From NCBI GenBank assembly GCA_004555865.1, contig SFJO01000017.1, forward strand, positions 1 to 47,950: 47,950 nt of DNA, given 5' to 3'. This document shows positions 42,913 through 47,950 of this stretch, piece by piece. The position numbers were made by a program, and so were the translations under genes. Positions within the stretch are counted from its first letter, which is position 1, and the number at the start of each line of letters is the position of its first letter. Under the pieces are notes generated by a model. It was not told where the DNA came from. It worked only from the letters and a program-made list of their open reading frames with translations, and searched no databases. This DNA comes from Oscillospiraceae bacterium. Its GTDB lineage: Bacteria > Bacillota > Clostridia > Oscillospirales > Ruminococcaceae.

Positions 42913-43560
42913 TCACGGGCACCCGGCCAGGAAGCCCTCCAGAATGCCCAGGCCCACGGGGCCGCTCTTTTCCGGATGAAACTGGCAGCCCAGTACGCTG
43001 CCGTGGGCGGCGGCGGCGCACACGGCGCGGCCGCCGTAGCGGGTGTCGGCCAGGCGGTCGGCCTCATTTGTGGGCTTTGCCTCGTAGCTGTGTACGAAAT
43101 AGCATTCCTGACCGGGCGTGACCGAGGCCAGAGCCGTGCCCGCAAAATCGGTGCGGCCTCCGGCGGGCCACAGGCCGTTCCAGCTGATGTGGGGCACCCG
43201 CTGGGGGTCGCCGTCGGTGTCCCGCGCGGGAATCTTCTCCACTCGGCCGGGAATCAGCCCAAGGCCCTTGTGCAGGCCGAATTCATCGCTCTCGTCAAAC
43301 AGCATCTGCATCCCGAGGCAGATGCCCAGCAGCGGCGTGCCCGCGGCGGCCTTTTGCAGAATCGGCTCAATCAGGCCCAGTCGTTCCAGCCCGGCCATGC
43401 CATCCTTAAACGCGCCCACGCCGGGCAGCACCAGCGCCTCGGCGGCCAGAACCCCCTCGGGGGTGTTCACAAATTCCACCTGAGCGCCCAGATGCTCGAA
43501 GGCACGCTGCACGCTGAGCAGGTTGGAAAGCCCGTAGTTGATGACCTTGATCTGTTTCAT
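42913..43560 (-). CDS. hisH: HisH-type glutamine amidotransferase (sugar amidation partner)
   Basis: A 215-residue class I glutaminase that makes ammonia for its HisF-type partner. The triad is present: Cys81 in GICLGMQ, His195 and Glu197 in QFHPEKSG. It overlaps the stop of the HisF-type gene (ATGA), so the two are coupled. Because no other his gene is present and an N-acetyl sugar amidotransferase lies upstream, it most likely serves sugar amidation as in the WbpG-HisH2-HisF2 system rather than histidine synthesis. Confidence 0.88.
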   Translation of the reverse strand: MKQIKVINYGLSNLLSVQRAFEHLGAQVEFVNTPEGVLAAEALVLPGVGAFKDGMAGLERLGLIEPILQKAAAGTPLLGICLGMQMLFDESDEFGLHKGLGLIPGRVEKIPARDTDGDPQRVPHISWNGLWPAGGRTDFAGTALASVTPGQECYFVHSYEAKPTNEADRLADTRYGGRAVCAAAAHGSVLGCQFHPEKSGPVGLGILEGFLAGCP

Positions 43561-44324
43561 ACCCGTACCTCCACACCGGCGGCCCGAATGTCCGCCTTCA
43601 GCTGGGGCACCGTGGCCTTTTTGTAGTGCAGCAGGGCTGCCGTGGCCACGGCGCTGGCCCCGGCGTTGGCGGCGTCCACCACGTCCCGGGCGCATCCCAC
43701 GCCGCCGCCGCAGATCACCGGCACGTCCACGGCCTCGGTCACGGCGCGGATCAGCTCCAGATCCATGCCGCGCTGCAGGCCCTCACAGTCCACGCTGGTC
43801 AGCAGAATTTCGCCTGCGCCCAGCTCCACGCCGCGCTTGGCCCATTCCACCACGTCCAGGCCCGAGTGCTGACGGCCGTTGTCGTAGTAGGCCTCCCACT
43901 TCCCCTCCTGGGCGCGGCTTTTCTTGGCCTGAATGGACAGCACCATGCACTGGCTGCCGAAGGCTTCGGCTACCTGGGTGATGATCTCGGGCGTTTTGAT
44001 GGCCTGGGTGTTGATGGCCGCCTTGTCGGCACCCATCTGCAAAATGTGGCGCACATCCTCTACACTGCGCAGCCCGCCGCCCACGGTGACGGGGATGAAC
44101 ACCTCATCGCAGGTGCGGCGCACAATGTCCGAGAGGTTGTTGCGGTTGTACAGGCTGGCCACAATGTCAATGTACAGCAGCTCGTCAATGCCCTGCTGGT
44201 AATACTCCCGCGCAAAGCCGTTGGGGTCGCCCAGCTTGCGCAGCCCCTCCAGCTGAATGCCCTTCACCAGGTTCACGTCCTTGACGTCCAGCCGGGCGAT
44301 GAGGCGGATTTTTTTCTTTTCCAT
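43557..44324 (-). CDS. hisF: HisF-type (beta/alpha)8 protein, likely ammonia conduit for sugar amidation
   Basis: A 255-residue HisF-like barrel. The first catalytic aspartate (Asp13, LDVKD, equivalent to Asp11 of Thermotoga HisF) is kept. The second, Asp130 of HisF, is replaced by Gln132 (LSIQAKKS). This agrees with a HisF2-type role: receiving ammonia from the HisH partner and passing it to a sugar amidotransferase, not making imidazole-glycerol phosphate. AAAAGG precedes the ATG. It lies 31 bases after the amidotransferase gene. Confidence 0.88.
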   Translation of the reverse strand: MEKKKIRLIARLDVKDVNLVKGIQLEGLRKLGDPNGFAREYYQQGIDELLYIDIVASLYNRNNLSDIVRRTCDEVFIPVTVGGGLRSVEDVRHILQMGADKAAINTQAIKTPEIITQVAEAFGSQCMVLSIQAKKSRAQEGKWEAYYDNGRQHSGLDVVEWAKRGVELGAGEILLTSVDCEGLQRGMDLELIRAVTEAVDVPVICGGGVGCARDVVDAANAGASAVATAALLHYKKATVPQLKADIRAAGVEVRV

Positions 44325-44355
44325 GGTCCTTTTCCTGCTTTCTCACGGCGCTCGA

Positions 44356-45729
44356 TCAGCCGTTGTGATGGGTGCCGCGGGGGTCGCCCCACAGCACTTC
44401 GCTGTCGCCCTCATAGGGGGTGTGGCGCAGCTTCCACATGCCGTCCTCCCACTTCCAGATGTGGGGCGAACGGAACCGGTCGGCCAGGTGCATAAAGTAC
44501 TCCCGGTCCATCATGGGCTGCTCGAAGCACTTGCTGGCCTCGGGGAAGTGCATGGGGTCGATGGAGAGATACTGCATGATCTCCTTCTCGAACCGGTCGG
44601 GGTATTCGCCGTCGAACTTCTTGCACAGCGCCTTGCCCTCTTCCAGGGTGATCTCGTCGTTGCGGATCTCCTGGGCGGCATCGTAGGTGGTGCGGCCGAT
44701 GCCGTACTTGATGTAGGTGGTGTAGTAGAAGAAGTCGTCAATCTTGTCGTCGATGGAGTTGTACTTGGAGTAGGTGCCCTGAGTGCGCTCGGGCGAGGGA
44801 CGGAAGCCGCCGTGCTCCACGCTGTAATAGTAGGCGCCCTGGGGATGCCACTTCTCGTAATAGCCCAGATACCGCACCTGAATGTGGTTCTTCTCCAGGT
44901 CACTGGTTTCGCTGGGCAGATAGATGGCCAGGTCGGCCTTGTCGATCTTGTAGTCCTCCTCCAGCTGGCGCAGGCTGACGCCGCCCAGATAGATGTGGTC
45001 GTAGTCATTCACCGCGAAGAAGTGTTCGTCCCGCAGGGCGGAGTTGTTGTCGGCGATGGGGTTGCCGAATTCAGCCTCGTTTTCGCCGTAGAACACCAGA
45101 GGAATGCCGAAGCGGGCGGCCATTTTGGGGGCCAGCTGCTTCTGGCCCAGAATGAACGGCTGGAAGGGGTGGAACAGGTTTTCGGTGGCCAGCCGGGTGA
45201 GCAGCCGGTGGGTCATGCCGTTTGGGGTGCACAGGTAGTTGTCAAACCCGGCGTGAATCCAGGCCTCGAAGTTGTCCCAGCCCCAGGGGGTGTACATATG
45301 GGGGGCCCAGGTGACGGTAAGGGGGTGCATTCCGTATTTGTATTTCAGCAGATGGGCAGCGTAAAAGCTGTCCTTTCCGCCGGAGCCGGGCACCAGGCAG
45401 TCGTAGCTGCCGTCGGTTTTGCGGTACTGGTCGCACAGATCGCGCAGCTCCCGCTCCCGCTCGGCCCAGTCAATGGTGTGGTTTTCCTTGTTGTGGCAGG
45501 CGTGGCAGGCGTCGCACACGCCGTCCGGCTGGATGACCATGGTTTTCTTTTTGGAGCGGATGGTGTGCTCAAATTCATAGCAGCTGTTGGGCTTCTGGTT
45601 GCTCATCACGCACTCTTTGCAGAACTGCACCTTCTGGGGCAGCCCGTAGTAGGTTTCCAGCTGGTCTTCGGGAATGTCCGGGGCGTATTTGGAATAGTCG
45701 ATGGGAATGTAGCGCTTCAGCGGTTCCAT
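44356..45729 (-). CDS. N-acetyl sugar amidotransferase (PseA/WbpG family)
   Basis: A 457-residue ATP-dependent enzyme that adds nitrogen to an N-acetyl group of a nucleotide-linked or activated sugar, giving an acetamidino group. It has a PP-loop GSGGKDS (residues 115-121) and two cysteine pairs (Cys37/Cys40 in CKECVMS, Cys72/Cys75 in CDACHACHNKE), typical of the family. With the HisF- and HisH-like genes behind it, it forms the trio known from Pseudomonas O-antigen (WbpG-HisH2-HisF2) and in acetamidino sugar pathways. GAGGTAAGAG precedes the ATG at 45729. The acceptor sugar is unknown; no other sugar-synthesis genes adjoin. Confidence 0.9.
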   Translation of the reverse strand: MEPLKRYIPIDYSKYAPDIPEDQLETYYGLPQKVQFCKECVMSNQKPNSCYEFEHTIRSKKKTMVIQPDGVCDACHACHNKENHTIDWAERERELRDLCDQYRKTDGSYDCLVPGSGGKDSFYAAHLLKYKYGMHPLTVTWAPHMYTPWGWDNFEAWIHAGFDNYLCTPNGMTHRLLTRLATENLFHPFQPFILGQKQLAPKMAARFGIPLVFYGENEAEFGNPIADNNSALRDEHFFAVNDYDHIYLGGVSLRQLEEDYKIDKADLAIYLPSETSDLEKNHIQVRYLGYYEKWHPQGAYYYSVEHGGFRPSPERTQGTYSKYNSIDDKIDDFFYYTTYIKYGIGRTTYDAAQEIRNDEITLEEGKALCKKFDGEYPDRFEKEIMQYLSIDPMHFPEASKCFEQPMMDREYFMHLADRFRSPHIWKWEDGMWKLRHTPYEGDSEVLWGDPRGTHHNG

Positions 45730-45783
45730 ATGCTCTTACCTCACAGCTTTCAGGCGGTGTGCCGCCAGGTTCTGGGCGATAAA

Positions 45784-45826
45784 ATAAAAAAAGCGCCTGC
45801 GTGGGAGGGTTCTCCCCCACGCAGGC
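45784..45826 (-). terminator. Terminator hairpin in the leader of the sugar amidotransferase operon
   Basis: An 11-bp stem GCCTGCGTGGG / CCCACGCAGGC followed on the minus strand by GCTTTTTTTATTTT. It lies between a good promoter (45850-45878) and the operon, so it may be an attenuator; it would also end the SPFH transcript. Confidence 0.75.
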
Positions 45827-45849
45827 ACCATTGCCCTATGCTGGCAATT

Positions 45850-45878
45850 ATTATAGCATGGAATGCGGCCCAGCGCAA
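45850..45878 (-). promoter_or_regulatory. Promoter for the sugar amidotransferase operon
   Basis: On the minus strand TTGCGC (45873-45878), 17 bases, TATAAT (45850-45855), about 115 bases before the operon and upstream of the terminator hairpin. Confidence 0.65.
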
Positions 45879-45965
45879 CCGGAACCGGGGCCCGGCGGGG
45901 CCGCGCAGGCAACAATTTTCATGGGTGCTTCGGCTGGATAAATTGGGAAAAATGCCAAAGTCGCT

Positions 45966-46877
45966 TTACGCCTTGGGGCCGATCTCGCCGGCCGGGGCCT
46001 CGGTGATCAGCTCCTTGATGCTGGCCACGGTGCCGGCCAGATCCTGCAGGTTGGAGGGGATGATCAGCTTGGTGGCCTTGCCGTCCGCCACCTTGCCCAG
46101 GGCCTCCAGGCTCTTCAGGGCCAACACCTGGTTGTTGGGGGCAGCCTCGTTCAGCATCCGAATGGAGTCCGCCAAGGCCTTCTGCACCTCCAAAATGGCC
46201 TGGGCCTCGCCCTGCGCCTCCCGGATGCGCTGCTCACGCACGGCGTCCGCCCGAAGGATGGCGCTTTCCTTTTCGCCTTCCGCCACCAGAATGGCGCTGC
46301 GCTTCTCACCCTCGGCCCGCAGAATGCTCTCGCGGCGCAGTCGCTCGGCCTTCATCTGGCGCTCCATGGCGTCCTGGATTTCAGAGGGCGGGATGATGTT
46401 CTTGACCTCCACCCGGTTCACCTTGATGCCCCACTTGTCGGTGGCCTCGTCCAGAATGGCGGTGATCTTGGTGTTGATCACGTCCCGGCTGGTGAGGGTG
46501 TGGTCCAGCTCCATCTCGCCGATGATGTTGCGCAGGGTGGTGGCGCACAGGTTCTCAATGGCAGAGAGAGGGCGGTCCACGCCATAGGTGTACAGCTTGG
46601 AGTCGGTCACCTGGAAGAACACTACGGTGTCGATCTGCATGGTAACGTTGTCGCGGGTGATGACGGGCTGGGGCTTGAAGTCCACCACCTGTTCCTTCAG
46701 GCTGACCTTTTTGGCCACCCGCTCGATGAAGGGGATCTTGAAGTGAAGCCCGGCGCTCCAGGTGGCGCTGTAAATGCCCATGCGCTCCACCACATAGGAC
46801 GAAGCCTGGGGCACGATGACGATGTTGCGAATGACGACTGCAAGAACGATGACGAACAGGGCAATCAGAGCAGGCAT
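45966..46877 (-). CDS. SPFH/band-7 (stomatin-like, QmcA-type) membrane protein
   Basis: A 303-residue protein with one N-terminal membrane segment (LIALFVIVLAVVIRNIVIV), a band-7 domain (VPQASSYVVERMGIYSATW through RVEVKNIIPP) and a coiled-coil tail with repeated AEGEK/ESAILRAD units. Such proteins form large ring-like membrane assemblies. It is paired with NfeD, 55 bases upstream, as is typical for stomatin-NfeD operons. AAAGGAG precedes the ATG at 46877. The cellular role is uncertain. Confidence 0.92.
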   Translation of the reverse strand: MPALIALFVIVLAVVIRNIVIVPQASSYVVERMGIYSATWSAGLHFKIPFIERVAKKVSLKEQVVDFKPQPVITRDNVTMQIDTVVFFQVTDSKLYTYGVDRPLSAIENLCATTLRNIIGEMELDHTLTSRDVINTKITAILDEATDKWGIKVNRVEVKNIIPPSEIQDAMERQMKAERLRRESILRAEGEKRSAILVAEGEKESAILRADAVREQRIREAQGEAQAILEVQKALADSIRMLNEAAPNNQVLALKSLEALGKVADGKATKLIIPSNLQDLAGTVASIKELITEAPAGEIGPKA

Positions 46878-46932
46878 AGAGTTTCTCCTTTGCGTGCGGG
46901 GCAAACGCCCCGGTGTGTGGGTGAGCGGACGG

Positions 46933-47379
46933 TCAGGTTGCGCTGTGGGAAGGGACGGAAAGCGGCTCCACCGTCAGGGTGGTGGCCCCCACGGCAGTCA
47001 CGCGGCAGCGGGCCCCGGCCTCCAGCGGCGTGCTGCAGGCGGCCCGCCAGTCCACACCGTCCACCCGCACGCGGCCCTCACAGCCGGGGCGGATGGGGGT
47101 GAGCACCAGGCCGGTGCGGCCCAGGTTGCCGTCGGCATCCAGCCCCTTGGGGGCGGCGGGCCGCAGGCGGCGCACCAGCGGCCGGGTGACCAGCAGGCAC
47201 ACAAAGCTGACCAGCGCAAACACGGCAAACTGCACCAGCAGCGAAGCGCCCAGCCAGCTGGCGGCCAGGCCGCCCACCGCGCCCACGGCAAACCAGATGG
47301 AGACCAGATTGACGGTCAGGCCCTCCGCCGCAAGCAGGGCCACAGCGGCGGCCAGCCAGAACAACAGGGATGGGGTCAT
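46933..47379 (-). CDS. NfeD family membrane protein
   Basis: A 148-residue protein with three hydrophobic segments (about 5-20, 24-42, 48-66) and a C-terminal OB-fold domain (GRTGLVLTPIRPGCEGRVRVDGVDW), the short NfeD form. It interacts with the SPFH protein encoded just downstream. ATG at 47379 follows AAAGGAGC. Upstream, a TATAAT at 47473-47478 (minus strand) may be the promoter but has no clear -35 box. Confidence 0.85.
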   Translation of the reverse strand: MTPSLLFWLAAAVALLAAEGLTVNLVSIWFAVGAVGGLAASWLGASLLVQFAVFALVSFVCLLVTRPLVRRLRPAAPKGLDADGNLGRTGLVLTPIRPGCEGRVRVDGVDWRAACSTPLEAGARCRVTAVGATTLTVEPLSVPSHSAT

Positions 47380-47617
47380 TGAGAACACGCTCCTTTCTGA
47401 ACGGGGGAGCCTCCGCGGCCCGGGACGCTGCATTTCGGGCCGGCCAAAGCAACAGAGGTTCTGCTGCTTCTTATTATAAATGGCTTGTACTTTATAAACG
47501 AGAGGGCCGGGCAAATCATTGCATTTTGCGGCTGCTTTTTTGCGCAGAGCGGAAAAATTCGGCGTAAAAACCCGAACCCGGGCGCAAAACCAGCCCCACA
47601 GGCGCACATAAAAACGC

Positions 47618-47669
47618 AAAACGCCAGTGCTTCCCGGCCCTGAATGGGTCTCGAACGCACTGGCGTTTT
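47618..47669. terminator. Inverted repeat with T-rich tails
   Basis: A perfect 13-bp stem AAAACGCCAGTGC / GCACTGGCGTTTT with T-rich sequence on both outer sides. On the minus strand it would end the transcript of the small gene at the window edge. Other than this, 47380-47888 holds a short inverted repeat (TTGAAAGAG at 47820-47828 with CTCTTTCAA at 47850-47858) and AT-rich DNA with no gene seen. Confidence 0.65.
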
Positions 47670-47888
47670 CTGTTTTCTCCCTTTTTGCAAAAGTGTGTCT
47701 GATGCATAATCCCTTATAATTATTTGCTTTTGCTGCTTTTATACATTTTATATTCATTTTTCCATAATGTGGAGCTTATTTTTTGATAAGTTGTCGTGCA
47801 ATTTATTAGAATGGAATTTTTGAAAGAGCCAGCACCTTGAATGGGCTAACTCTTTCAATGTCACCTGTAATTGACAAACTGGAATTTA

Positions 47889-47950
47889 TTAGGCAAACAG
47901 AATAAGTGCAACACCTGTGATAAGCAGAACTATACCAACAACAAACTCTA
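47889..47950 (-). CDS. C-terminus of a small hydrophobic protein (5' end outside window)
   Basis: The last 19 residues (EFVVGIVLLITGVALILFA) and the TAA stop of a minus-strand gene. The sequence is purely hydrophobic, one membrane segment ending in the bilayer. After the stop comes AAATTCCAGTTTG, matching the motif after the other small AT-rich genes (365 and 15755). It therefore probably belongs to a third island of the same kind. Confidence 0.5.
   Translation of the reverse strand, partial: EFVVGIVLLITGVALILFA

Noticed and set aside
42913..44324. hisH and hisF as part of histidine biosynthesis
   Set aside because: No other his gene adjoins, the operon starts with an N-acetyl sugar amidotransferase, and the HisF-like protein lacks its second catalytic aspartate.
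47636..47660. tRNA T-arm-like sequence (GGGTCTCGAAC) at the right end
   Set aside because: The flanking bases do not form a 5-bp T stem, no acceptor or anticodon arms fit, and the bases lie in the loop of an inverted repeat.
1..47950. CRISPR arrays, prophage, insertion-sequence genes, rRNA genes
   Set aside because: No regularly spaced direct repeats, transposase, integrase or phage structural gene, and no rRNA-like sequence, was recognised on either strand.

Overview
The window is about 48 kb of GC-rich (roughly 60-65 percent by eye) low-GC-Gram-positive-type chromosome. Strong Shine-Dalgarno sites, TTGACA/TATAAT promoters with 17-base spacers, an mreBCD-PBP2-minD-mgsA cluster, Rrf2- and ArsR-type regulators, a PTS, ZapA, U32 peptidases and TTG/GTG starts all point to a Firmicute of class Clostridia. 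The GC content and gene types suggest the Oscillospiraceae/Ruminococcaceae (Faecalibacterium-Gemmiger-Subdoligranulum type gut anaerobes); this placement is inference. No rRNA, tRNA, CRISPR array, prophage or transposase gene was seen.

Layout, left to right. 1-813: an AT-rich island of small leftward membrane-protein genes. 882-2649: cysK and a divergent Rrf2 regulator. 2834-6872: a PTS block (EIIBCA permease, HPr, EI). 7274-8854: a DUF4830-like membrane-anchored protein and coaX. 8999-11678: a Zn/Cd efflux operon (ArsR sensor, HMA metallochaperone, P1B-type ATPase). 12062-14936: rsuA-type pseudouridine synthase, sugar acetyltransferase, purB. 15300-16180: a second AT-rich island of small membrane proteins. 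16237-21059: Cys-tRNA(Pro) deacylase, a frameshifted YfhO-family gene and a MATE transporter. 21314-22564: DAHP synthase behind an aromatic-rich leader peptide and a terminator. 22875-25770: DUF3783-like protein, a two-repeat lipoprotein and ApbE. 26031-33267: a family 2 glycosyltransferase and the leftward mgsA-minD-PBP2-mreD-mreC-mreB block. 33482-37108: maf, dut, a U32 peptidase and zapA. 37596-42634: glycogen phosphorylase, a GH13 enzyme and an unknown gene. 42913-45729: a HisH/HisF/N-acetyl sugar amidotransferase trio. 45966-47379: an SPFH protein and NfeD. The right end enters a third AT-rich island.

Most of the window is housekeeping. The points that deserve a second look are regulatory or structural: (i) an apparent ribosome-mediated attenuator for DAHP synthase with a Tyr/Phe-rich leader peptide; (ii) a perfect 96-bp direct repeat 15.4 kb apart that carries a hairpin and a candidate promoter ahead of AT-rich small membrane-protein genes, with recurring short motifs at both ends of those genes, giving a cassette-like arrangement; (iii) a triple CGGGCGG heptamer that puts the YfhO gene out of frame by exactly one repeat unit; (iv) promoter-terminator-gene leaders in front of the MATE gene and of the sugar amidotransferase operon; and (v) an HPr without the regulatory serine and a HisF paralogue without its second catalytic aspartate.
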